Shown here one piece after another: positions 1-10,400 of a stretch of 14,558 nucleotides of DNA. Below the pieces are notes generated by a model that was given only the letters and a program-made list of their open reading frames with translations, did no database searches and was not told where the DNA came from. Position numbers and translations under genes: made by a program. How positions within the stretch are numbered: position 1 is the stretch's first letter; every line of letters starts with the position of its first letter. The DNA lies in assembly GCA_024278415.1 (NCBI GenBank), contig JAJRTI010000621.1, positions 1 to 14,558 on the forward strand, in the 5' to 3' direction. Source of the stretch: Planctomycetota bacterium. Lineage in GTDB: Bacteria; Planctomycetota; Brocadiia; JAJRTI01.

Positions 1-360
1 TATCATACGGCTGGAGTTCGCCGTTGCCAGGGGGGAGCAGTCTGCCCTTTACCCGCATATCAAGGACGGCCGCAGTCGGCCGCCGGGGCCGGGAAGGCGG
101 AGGGAAGGAGAAAACGAGAGGTTTTGGCGCCCTGTTCCCAGGGGGCGGCCTGCGGGATCTCGTTGGGGACCTAGCGTCTGCGCGATAGAGACCCTTCGAA
201 GGCTGGAGATGTGGGTAGAGGGCAAAGGGAACAGCAGGGGGCGTCACATGCCCCGCCCCAACGCCATCATTGCTCATGCGCGCGCGCCGCTGCATGGACG
301 CGCCCGACGCCGGGCCTCTCGCGGCCCATCGTAAGGCCCAAGCAACACAGCCGTTTTCGC
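1..360. other. Upstream stretch with no recognisable gene
   Basis: No coding region here can be supported. The second forward frame is open from the window edge to a stop near 332, but its translation is rich in Arg, Gly and Pro, resembles no family I know and looks like the random open frames of GC-rich DNA. The tail of a truncated upstream gene cannot be fully excluded because the window starts inside it. A small hairpin (CGGCCG, loop CAGT, CGGCCG) lies at 67-82. Confidence 0.5.
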
Positions 361-389
361 TTGACTCACCCTGTACGGTCAAGTAGAAT
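361..389 (+). promoter_or_regulatory. Sigma70-like promoter of the TPR gene
   Basis: TTGACT at 361-366 and TAGAAT at 384-389 are separated by exactly 17 bases, which matches the housekeeping -35/-10 consensus at five of six and five of six positions. Transcription would start near 396, leaving a leader of about 125 bases before the preferred TPR start at 520. The -35 element begins an interrupted inverted repeat, TTGAC at 361-365 and GTCAA at 378-382, which could serve as an operator. That part is speculative. Confidence 0.6.
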
Positions 390-519
390 GCCAGCCCTTT
401 TTAGGAGCCAGAAACGGCAATGTATGGCTCGCCGCGTCGGGCGTTTTTGGCCCGCGGGCGCGGCCGCTTTCTTGCTCGGCACGTGTGGCTCCCGCGCTGT
501 GTTCTGCTGTTTTCTAAAG

Positions 520-1176
520 ATGTATCTTTATCGCGTGCGCGCGTATCTATTACTAGGTGTGGTGAGTCTGGTCATAGGGCCTGCGCACGCGGCCGAGAGC
601 ACGCGCGACCGCCGGGACACGCTGCTCCGGGGCGAGGCGTTGACTCGGCAAGGGGACCACGAGGCCGCGTTAGGCATTTGGCTTAAGCTCCTCAAGGACG
701 CGCCGAACGACACGCAGTTGCTCCTGCGTTTGGGCGTGACGCAGAGCCTGCTCAGCCGCTACGACGAGGCTGAATCCACGTTTCGACGCGCAATCCAACT
801 CGACCCCGGCAATGGACAATTGGTGTATAACCTCGCCCTGATGTTTTTCCGCAAGGGCGAGCTTGGGAAGGCCAAGAAGTATCTGAATCGCGCACGCACG
901 CTCAGCCCCGAGTTGCCTGGCGTGAATGAGCACTTGGCCATGCTTTCGGAGATGCAGGGCGACACCGCCAAGGCGCGGCAGTACTACCTGAAGGCGATCA
1001 ACGCGAACGTCGGCAGCCTGAGCGCGTGGATGTGGGTGTTGGGCCGCAAGCCCGACCGGCCCCGCCGCGAGATCAGCACAACGTTCGCCGTGGCCCTGCT
1101 GGTGGTCTGTGTTGCGGCCGCGGCCGGCCTGCTCCTTGCCACTCACCACCGCAACAAGCATCCCGGGCCTGTGTAA
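520..1176 (+). CDS. Exported TPR protein with C-terminal membrane anchor
   Basis: The product is 218 residues long. It has an N-terminal signal sequence (about residues 1-24, hydrophobic core LLLGVVSLVIG, likely cut after AHA). Four consecutive 34-residue tetratricopeptide repeats follow at about 32-65, 66-99, 100-133 and 134-167, with typical features such as 'RLGVTQ', 'YDEAESTFRRAIQLDP' and 'YNLALMFFRKGELGKAKKYL'. A hydrophobic helix lies at about 187-207, with a short basic tail. TPRs bind partner proteins, so the repeats should face the periplasm and act as a membrane-tethered docking scaffold. The start is uncertain. ATG 520 gives a clean signal peptide but lacks a clear Shine-Dalgarno. 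In-frame ATGs at 388 and 424 would add about 44 or 32 residues, and an AGGAG at 403-407 is too far from 424 (16 bases). Transcription probably comes from the promoter at 361-389. No specific partner is known; the giant permease gene 226 bases downstream is the obvious candidate. Confidence 0.82.
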   Translation: MYLYRVRAYLLLGVVSLVIGPAHAAESTRDRRDTLLRGEALTRQGDHEAALGIWLKLLKDAPNDTQLLLRLGVTQSLLSRYDEAESTFRRAIQLDPGNGQLVYNLALMFFRKGELGKAKKYLNRARTLSPELPGVNEHLAMLSEMQGDTAKARQYYLKAINANVGSLSAWMWVLGRKPDRPRREISTTFAVALLVVCVAAAAGLLLATHHRNKHPGPV

Positions 1177-1188
1177 GCCAGGCGGCCG

Positions 1189-1208
1189 CCGCATTCGCCA
1201 GAATGCGG
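1189..1208. repeat. Dispersed 20-base hairpin, loop GCCA
   Basis: CCGCATTC and GAATGCGG form a perfect 8-bp stem around the loop GCCA, 12 bases after the TPR stop codon. The whole 20-mer is the exact reverse complement of the element at 10888-10907. There is no T-tract after it, so it is a poor intrinsic terminator, although it could protect the 3' end of the TPR mRNA. Confidence 0.8.
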
Positions 1209-1233
1209 TTCGGTGAGCCACTCGTCGGTTCAC

Positions 1234-1253
1234 CCGCATGCTGGCGCATGCGG
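1234..1253. repeat. Dispersed 20-base hairpin, loop TGGC
   Basis: CCGCATGC and GCATGCGG form a perfect 8-bp stem around the loop TGGC. Architecture, length and loop are those of the element at 10888-10907, with one compensated base-pair change in the stem (T-A to G-C). It lies 25 bases after the hairpin at 1189-1208. Confidence 0.75.
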
Positions 1254-1269
1254 CTGCCGGTTCCGGGCA

Positions 1270-1289
1270 CATCCGCCGTACGGCGGATG
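1270..1289. repeat. Perfect 20-base palindrome
   Basis: CATCCGCCGT is followed directly by its reverse complement ACGGCGGATG with no spacer. It lies 113 bases upstream of the giant gene. A spacerless palindrome is a better fit to a dimeric repressor site or a palindromic repeat than to an RNA hairpin. No function can be assigned. Confidence 0.6.
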
Positions 1290-1402
1290 GACGCGACACG
1301 TCCTTGGCTCATGTCCCCGCCGCCCGGGCCCTGGCGAGACCCCGTGCACCTCCCAATCCGAAACAAACCGTCTGGACCCTTTCACCACACGAGGCGAATA
1401 GT

Positions 1403-4400
1403 ATGAGCAAGTTAGGCTCATGGGTGCTGCTGATCATTGCCCTCCTGATGATCTCCACGGTCACCATCTTCGGGCCAGAGCAGATCACGCAAGACGTGCT
1501 CTCCAAGATCGTGCCCGAACGCAAGACCCAGCAGGACACGGATGTGGTCGCGCGCCTGACGCTCGACAAGCCCTTGCTCCCGGGCTCGGATGCGACGGTG
1601 ACCATAGATCATGCGGCTGATCTGGCGGGCAATGCCACGAAGAAGCCCATCGTCGTGTCCCAGATTGACAGCGACGACGACGTGCCTCCGCGGCTCGTCT
1701 CGGCCGGGGTTGCATCGTGGGGCAACAAGGTCACCATCGTCGCTCTCTTCAACGAAGAGCTTCGCGCCCAGGGCGTCTTGCCCGCGGGCAACTACGTGCT
1801 GGAGGTCGGCAGTGATCTCAAACGCGTCAAGTTTGCCGATGACGTGGAGGTGGTGTACGACGCGGACGCACAGCGCCGGCACATGGTCAGGATCGACGCC
1901 CGCGCCGCGGTCAAGCCGGGGGAGCCCTTCGTGCTTCGTATCGTGTCCAGTTCGAACATCCTCGACCTCGCGGGCAACAAGCTCCAAGCGCCGCAGAGCG
2001 TCCGCGGCAAGGTGGCCGGCCCCGCGGCCATCGCAAGCGTCACGGCCGCGGTGCAAGACCTGGCGGCGGACCGCACCGGCAAGACGGTAGCCGTCACCTT
2101 CAGCGAGAGGCTCGACCCGGCGTCCGCGGCCGACGCGACGCACTACCGCACCACGGCTGGCGAACGAGCCGTCTCCGCCAAACCCATCAGCAACGGCAAG
2201 ACCGTGCTCGTGGGCTTGCCATCGTGCGCGCTGCCTGGCGAGACGAAGCTGCTCATCAATGGGCTCCAAGACGCCGCGGGGCTGCCGGTGCCCTTCACGC
2301 CCAACGTGGCGATTGCAGCAATGGACACGCAGGCGCCCAAGGCCAAGGCGCTCAAGATCGAAGCCGTGTCCGGCTCCAACAATGACGTGGCCGTGGTGAC
2401 GTTCGACTCGAACGTGCTCCCGGCCGACGCGGCCGACGTGGCGCACTACGCGATCGCGGTCACCACCGAGCCGCTGAAGGGCGCCAGCGCAGAGGAGCAA
2501 CTCGGCGTCGAGGCCGGGGCGATCGCGCTCGCGCACGCGCCCACCAAGGCCAACGCGGCCGGCGTGGCGCTCGCGTCCGCACTCGCGGCCAAAACCGAAT
2601 CCATCGACCTCTCCTCCTCCTCTGTGGCGTACGACGAGAAGACGGCCGCGGCCACCGTCACCATCAGCGGCGTGAACCTGAAGCCGGGCGACGTGTGCAA
2701 GCTTACGGTCCAGGGCGTGCGCAACGTGGCCGGCAAGCCCATGGCCGGCGCAATGACGCTCGAAGCGACGGTGGCCGGCGATACGACCCCGCCCGCGGTC
2801 GCCAAGGCCCTCCAGGACCTGTCGACCGACAGCACCGGCGCCACCCTCCTCGTGCGCTTCGACGAAGCCGTCGACATGGAGACGGCCAACACGACCGCCG
2901 CGTACACACTCAGCGGAGGGATCGAGGCCAAGATGACCCGCGCCAAGGGCGACAGCGCGGTGTACGTGCTCGTGAGCGAGCCGGTGATCCCCGGCGAGAC
3001 TACGCTCACCGTGGAGAAGGTGCGCGACGTGGCCGGCAACATGCTCGACGCATCGCCCGACCTGCCCATCTTGGCCCAGGAGCAAAACCCTCCCACCGTG
3101 TCGCGCCTGCGCGGCCTCGCCATCAAGGGCAGCGCCAACGACCAACTCACGGTTGCATTCAGCGAGCCCGTGGTGGTGAAGGACGCGGTGGACGTGGCCA
3201 ACTACAAGCTCGAATCGCCCGCGGGCACAGCCCTGCCCATGGCCGGCGCGACGGCCGCGTTCGACCCCCTCACCAACTCCGTGATTATCACCCTCGCCGG
3301 CGTAGGCGACCAGGCCGTGAACCTCAAGAGAGGCGAAACCGTGGTGGCGCGCGTACAGAATGTGCGCGACCTGGGCGGCAACCCGGTCGCCGCGGGCACA
3401 AAGCTCCAGAGCGTCGTCGAGGGCGACAGCACGCCCCCCGGCATCCGGCAGGCCTTCCTCAACAAGGTGGTGGACAAGACCGGCGCGACCGTGGACATCG
3501 AGTTCACGGAGGCCGTGGATCCGGCTACGGTGGAGAACCTCGACAACTACACCGTGGTCAAGGGCCCCGCGCTCAAGTCCGTGAAGGCGCTGGGCGAAGG
3601 CCAAGGCGCGCGGCTGACCTTCGCCAAACCGGTGAAGGCGAGCCGGGGCGGGGCCATGTTCATCTTCGTGGCGATCGGATTGCTGGTCGCCTATTTCCTC
3701 GGGCTGATGACCAAGAGCATCCCGTCCGACATGCGGCGCGGCGCGCGGACTGTCGTGGCCATCGCGGTCGTGGCGCTGCTTGTGGCATCCGTGGTCTTGA
3801 AGCGGGAGTCGGTCCAACTGCGCGTGTACGGCGTCACCGACCTCGCCGGCAACCTGGCGAGGACCATGGCCCTGCCGGACGTGCAGCTCATTGAACAAGA
3901 GCCCCCGACGGTGGTCGATTCGAAGTTCGTGCTCCCCCCCCAGGGCAGCGATCTGCCGGCCGAGGTCCGTCTGACCTTCTCGGAGTCGATCAACCCGCAA
4001 GACGCGGTCAAGCTGGCCAACTACCGCCTCGACACGCCGCCGGGCCAGCCGCGCTCGCTCGACGCGGCCCGCATCTACTATCTGGCCGGAGAGCACCTCG
4101 TGCGCATCCTCGTGCCCGCGGGCGAGAAGGGCTTCCAGCCGGGCGATCCGTACATTCTCACCGCGTCTAACCTTCGCGACCTGGCCGGCAACCAAGCCAC
4201 CTCGCTCACGGCCAAGGGCGACGTGGGCGGCGATCTCAAGCCGCCCACCGTGGTGCACGCACAACACCAGTGGGAGGAACTCGACCTCATCGACTACCGG
4301 GAGGAGGTGGAGGATCTCGTCAAGATCAAGGGCTACGGCTCGAAAATCCGGAAGGGCGCCACGGTCGACATCGACTTCAGTGAGCCGCTCGACGTGGTGG

Positions 4401-7400
4401 CCGCGCAAGACGCGAGCAACTACATGGTTTGGGGCGGCGCCAAGTGTCTGTCGGCCATGGTCGACAAGGACGACCCCAAGAAGGTGTGGGTTTCCTTCTC
4501 GAGCACTCTCGTGCCCGGCGAGACCAAGATTCTGTTGCGCAACATCAAGGACCAAGCGGGCAACGTCATGCCCATGAAAACCGACCTCATGGTGGCCCCC
4601 GAGGAGACCGAGCCGCCCAAGGTCATCCGGTCCCAGGCCAATGCCGTGAGCGGCGTGGAAAACGACACCATCTTCGTCACGTTCGACGAAGAAGTCGTGG
4701 CCGGCGACGCGAGGAACCTCGCCAACTACACCGTCGAGTCGCCCAAGGGGCAGGCCATCTCGTTGGCCGGCTGTGCGATCAGCTACAACGCGCCCACCTC
4801 CACCACCACGATCACCCTCACCAATGGCCACAACCTCACCACTCGCTCCACGTATCTCGTGACGGTCCAGAACGTGCGCGACGTGTCCGGCAATGCGATC
4901 CAAGCCAACGGCAAGGACAACGTGATTGATGGTGAGGTGCGGGGCGACCGCTCGAAGCCTATGGCCAAAATGGTCAAGGTCATCCAGCGCCTGAGCCTGG
5001 ATCCGACGGGTCGAGTGGTGGACGTGCAGTTCGAGGAGGCCATCGACCCCGCTGTCACGCTCAAGCCCAAAAATTTCACCATCAGCACGGGCCAGAAGGT
5101 GCTGAGCGTGGAGTTGGCCTCGGTCGAGAAAATGCGCGACGAGACGCTCGCGGACGCGGTGAACACGGTCAGCGTTGATCGAATCCGGCAGCACATGGAG
5201 CGCTTCTCGGCCATGCCTGCCGGCGCGGCCAAGAAGAGCCGCCTGTCTGGCACGCTGGGCAACCGCGAAGCCATGGAGTACGTGAAGGCCTATTTTGAGA
5301 AGCTGGGGCTGAAGACAAGGGTCGAGAAGTTCAACGTCGTCGTGCCGATCCAAGACTACGCGCGCATGACCGTGGACATGCCGGCCGGGAAGCAAACGAT
5401 CCCGTTGGAGGCCATCTGGCCCAACAAAGTGAAGACCTGCTCGCTTCCCACGGAGGGGCTGCAAGGCCATCTGATCGACGGCAACTACGGCGAGCTGGCG
5501 GACTTCAACGGGTACGAGATCAAGGGGGCCATCGTGCTCATGAAGTTTGGCTCGCGGAAGAATTACTTCAACGCGCGCATGCTCGGCGCGTCGGCGGTGA
5601 TTTTCTACGACGACGGCCAGGTCATCTCCGACGAGGCCATCGAGAAGTTCATCGAGTTGCCGGCCGACATCCCGCGCTTCTGGATCGACAAGCAGCGCGT
5701 GCCCGAACTGCTGGCCCTCGCGCGCAACAAGACACGCGAGACGCCGGTCACCTTGGAAGCGCGGGTGGATTGGCAGACGCGCGAGACGTGGAACGTGTAC
5801 GCGCTCTACGAGGGAGCGGACGAGTTCATGCCCGAGCGCGGCGATGAGGAGCCGCGCAAGTGGAAAGACCAGGTGCTCGTGCTCGAGGCGTATTACGATT
5901 CGATCTCGGTCGTGCCCACGCTCGCCCCCGGCGCCGACAGCACCTCCGGTATCGCCGCGCTGCTCGAAACCGCGCGTTTCCTCACGCAAGCCTACCCGCC
6001 CAAGTTCAGCATCGTGTTCCTCGCTACGTCCGGCCACTTTCAGGGCCTCAGCGGTGTGAACAACTTCGTCTACCGGCACGTGCGCAAGAGCGAGTACTAC
6101 CTCAAGCGCATGGCCGTGGACGACAAGATCGACTACCTCTTCTACAGGGATGTGGTCACCAAGCTCAACGAAAGGCAGATCGAGAAGCTGGAGGATGAGG
6201 AGGTGCTGAACGTGGCGCTCGCCACGGACAAAGACGTCGAGCAAGGCCACGCGGTGCACCTGTGGGGCGATCAGTACGCCCGGCTCGACGACAAGGGCCA
6301 GGTCGTGGTGGACCCCGACGGCAAGGGCGAGATCCGCAAGCAGAACATGCGCCTGTTCGTGGGTTTGGATCTGTCGTCGCACAACAACCAGATGGCCAGC
6401 TTCGCCGAGGGCACGTTCTACAACTATGGCTGGCGCACGGATAACTACAAACAAAACGCAATCGCTCCGTTCGCGAAGAAGTTCTTCGAGTATTACGAGG
6501 AAGCCTTCCCGCCCGACGCGACCTGGGCCGCGAAGGCCAAAACCCGGAATATCGCCTACCTCGAGACGCGCGGCTACATCAACGCGGTCACGCCGTCCAA
6601 GCGCTCCTGGCGCCACTACATGACTGTGCCGCTCGCGCTCGACCACGAAGCCGTGACTTGGGTGGGCTACTTCGGCCTCAGCATGGCCACGCCCAAGGAC
6701 ATGCGCATCTACGTGGACACGCCCAACGACGTCATGGGCAACGTGAACGTGGACAACGTGTACGCGCAAGCCCGCACGCTCGCGGCGCTCATGGGCCAAG
6801 CCGGCCGAGACGACAAGTTTATCCCCGACTCGAAGCTCGAACTCAAAGACATGGGCCACAACATGAAGGGCAACGTGGTGTGGTTCGACCGCAACGTGAA
6901 CTTCTTCGTGCCCAAGGCCCCGCTGGGCGGCGCCATCATGACCTACCAGGTCTCCGGCGACCGCGCCCGGTCCGGCGTGCGCACGCTCATGACCGCCATG
7001 ACCGCAAACGGCTCGCCTTCCGGCGGCGATGAACACCGCGGCTACAAGGTCGAGACCATCACCGCCGATACGACCCGCGTCCGCGTGTTGGCCTGGAACC
7101 GCAAAGCCAAGAACCCCACGCACAAGCGCGTGGTGGTCAAGACGCGCTACGGTAGGTTCGAGTACGCGCTCAAGCCGAGCAAAGACGACCCCACGATCTA
7201 CACGTCCGGCCCGATCGACCTGACCCGCCGCGTGCACGACCTCATCGACCTGCTGCCGTGCGGCATCGTGTGCGGAGTCATCGCCCTCATCTGCCTCGGC
7301 CTCGTGTATTTCGTCAAGGACATCCCGCGTCCCGCCAGAGTCATCTGCCACGCCACGACCGTGCTCGTCGTGTTGATCTTCGGCCTCTGGACCGCCAAGG

Positions 7401-10400
7401 TGGTGTACACCAAGGCCAACGACCCGCGCATGGAGCCCAAGCAACAAGACCTGAACATGGCCTGGGACAAGGCGCTGTTGACCGACCTCGAGCTGGGCGG
7501 CGACGCCGACTACCAGATGGTCGACAAGCCCGTGGACATCGGGTTCAACCACTACAAGGGCCAGTTCTTCTTCGACGTGCGCCGGCTGCGCTGGACCATC
7601 TGGCCCATGGCCTACGTGCTCGACGACGAAGGCGACATCGTCTTCGCTCCGGATCGCGGCAACGAGGGCGACAAAACGTATCCCATCGCGTCGCACTACG
7701 GCTGGTGGGAAACCAATGTGCTCCAGGTGCTTTTCCCCTGCCGCGCGCTGAGCGTGTTCGACACGGTCGACTCGCGCTACCTCACCGCGCTTGACTACTC
7801 AACGATCCTCGGCCCCGACGACGCGGGGCTCCAGTGGTGGGGCAACGATAGCGTGCTCTGGCAGAGCCGCCGGCAGGGCCGCACGGTCCCGGTGACCGTG
7901 TTCTACGCCAAGCCTGGCCAACGCGTGAAGGTGCTCATGAGCACCGGCCTGCTCGGCGTCAAGTACCTCCTCACCAACACCCCCCCGGAACTCTTCGAGT
8001 ACAAGGACAGGATCAAGCCGGCAAATGTGGCGGAGCCTTTCGGCGTCTTCTACGACTCCATCCCCAGGCCCAAAGGCGAAGTCGCCCCCTTCCTGTCCGA
8101 CCGCGAACGCAAGGCCAGCATCAAGCTCGCAGCCCGCGGCCGGGGGTACCCCATCGAGGACGGCATCATCCTCAACCCGGCGTTCAAGGGCACGAAGGAT
8201 ATGTGGGTCATTGACGATGTTCGCATGAAAGAACTCGCCAAGTACGGGGTCAAGAACCAGAAGATCGAAGGCCTGCACGAGCGCTCCAGGGTCGCACTCG
8301 AACTCGCGGAAACATACCTCAAGAAGAAGCAGTACGACCGCTTCATGGCCGCGTCCCGCGAGGCCTGGGGGCTGGAGGCCCGCGGGTACCCCGACGTGAA
8401 AGCCACGGCTAACGACACCGTGAAGGGCATCGTGTTCTACTTTATCCTCCTGCTGCCCTTCAGCTACTTCGCCGAGCGCCTGCTCTTCGGCTTCGCGGAC
8501 GTGCGCAGGCGCCTGATCGCATTCGGTGGAGTCTTTGTGCTCGTGTTCCTCGTGCTGCACTCGGTGCACCCCGCGTTCAAGCTCAGTTCGTCGCCATACA
8601 TCATCTTCCTGGCGTTTATCACCTTCGCTCTGGGCGGCGCCGTGTTGTTCATGGTCATGACGAAGTTCAACCATGAGGTGCAGAAGATCAAGCGCGCCGC
8701 GTCCGGCATCCACGAAGTCGACGTGGGCCGCCTGAGCGCGACGTACGCCGCGATCAACCTCGGCATCTCCAACCTGCGCAAACGCAAGGTCCGTACGGGC
8801 CTCACCGCGGCCACCCTCATCCTGCTCACCTTCACCGTGCTCTCCTTCACCTCCGTGAGCACGTCGCTCAAGTACTACAAACTCCCCCGAGACAATCGGC
8901 CCACGTACCAAGGCGCGCTCGTGCGCGACCGCAACTGGAAAGGCCTCCAGGAGTCCGTGCTCGATTACCTCGATAGCGCGTTCGAGGGCAAGGCCACCAT
9001 CGTGCCGCGCGCCTGGCGCCTGGCGCGTATCGAGACGGAGAAGGAGTACATCGCGTTCCAGAAGGTTGGCAACGAGACCCCGAGTTTCGCCAACGCGCTC
9101 GTGGGCTTCACCGAGCGGGAGAAGGTCGCCACCATGCTCGACCGCAAACTCATCGGCGAGAACAGCCGGTGGTTCAAGAAAGGCGACTTCTACCACTGCA
9201 TCCTGCCCAGCGACATGGCCGCCCTGGTGGGCATCACCGAGGACGACATCGCCGAGAAGGAGGAGGACTGCCCGAAGATCCGCATGCTGGGATCGGACTT
9301 TACCGTCATCGGCATCATTGACTCCGACCGCTTCAATCGCACGCGCGACCTGGACGACGAAAAGCTGACCCCAGTGGACATGGTGTCCGAGGGCCAGCGC
9401 ATGCGGAGCGGCCAGCGCGAGGACCCCGACCTCCAGGCCTCCGAGCCCATCGAGTCGTTCGTGCACCTGGAGTCGAGCAACGTCATGCTCGTGCCCTTCG
9501 ACTACGCCATGAGCGTAGGCGGCACCGTGCGCTCCATCGCGATCACCCAGTTCAAGGACCCCAACATCGGCAAGCAGGTCGAGGACTTCATGTCGCGTGT
9601 CGCGCTCACGGTGTTCGTGGGCGAGGGCGACGGCGTGACCGTCTACAGTTCGATCGGCGCGACCTCACTTGGCGGCTTGGCGAACTTGGCGATCCCGATC
9701 CTCATCGCCGCGCTCATTGTGCTCAACACGATGCTCGGATCGGTGTACGAGCGGTTCCGCGAGATCGGCATCTTCAGCTCGGTCGGCCTGGCGCCGGTGC
9801 ACATCGCCGCGCTCTTCCTCGCCGAGGCCGCGGTGTTCGCCACCGTGGGCGCGGTCATGGGCTACCTCGTGGGCCAGGTCACCACCATGGTGCTCTCCGG
9901 GTTCGGCATCCTTGAAGGCATGAACCTGAACTACTCGTCGCTCTCCGCCATCAGCTCCACGCTGGTCGTCATGGCCACCGTGTTCCTGTCCACCATGTAC
10001 CCGGCCAAGAAGGCCGCCAGCATGGCCGTGCCGGACGTGACGCGCAAGTGGAAGTTCCCCGAGCCCGAGGGCGACCGCTGGGTCTTCGACTTCCCCTTCA
10101 CCATCGGCGGCGCCGAAGTGGTCGGCATGTATGCCTACTTGGCCCGAATCTTCGAATCATATGGCGAAGGGTCCACCGGCGGATTCGTCGCTGAAAACGT
10201 GAAGATGACTTCCGGCGAACACGAGAATGGCCACAAATACACCATCACCATGCGCACGTGGCTGGCGCCATACGCCCTCGGCATCAGCCAAGACGTGACG
10301 CTCGACGGCCTCCCGACCGGCGAGCACAACGTGTATCGCGTCGAGGTCATCTTGCAGCGCCTGAGCGGCGACGTGGCGTCGTGGCGCCGCATCAACCGCG

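Noticed and set aside
1026..1406. Forward frame of 126 codons bridging the TPR gene and the giant gene
   Set aside because: It overlaps the TPR gene out of frame, runs through hairpin repeats and has a Pro/Arg/Ala-rich translation with no family likeness.
3934..3941. Runs of eight C in coding sequence (also 12914-12921, and seven C at 7980-7986) as phase-variation tracts
   Set aside because: In sequence this C-rich a few such runs are expected by chance in 14.5 kb, and the frame is intact at each.
1418..7696. Reverse-strand open frame of 2,092 codons antisense to the giant gene, with a further 555-codon one at 7799-9466
   Set aside because: Its codons are the exact complements of the sense codons, so it stays open simply because the sense gene avoids TTA, CTA and TCA. 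The translation is a monotonous His/Val/Asp/Glu/Leu-rich series with no domain. It shows codon bias, not a gene.
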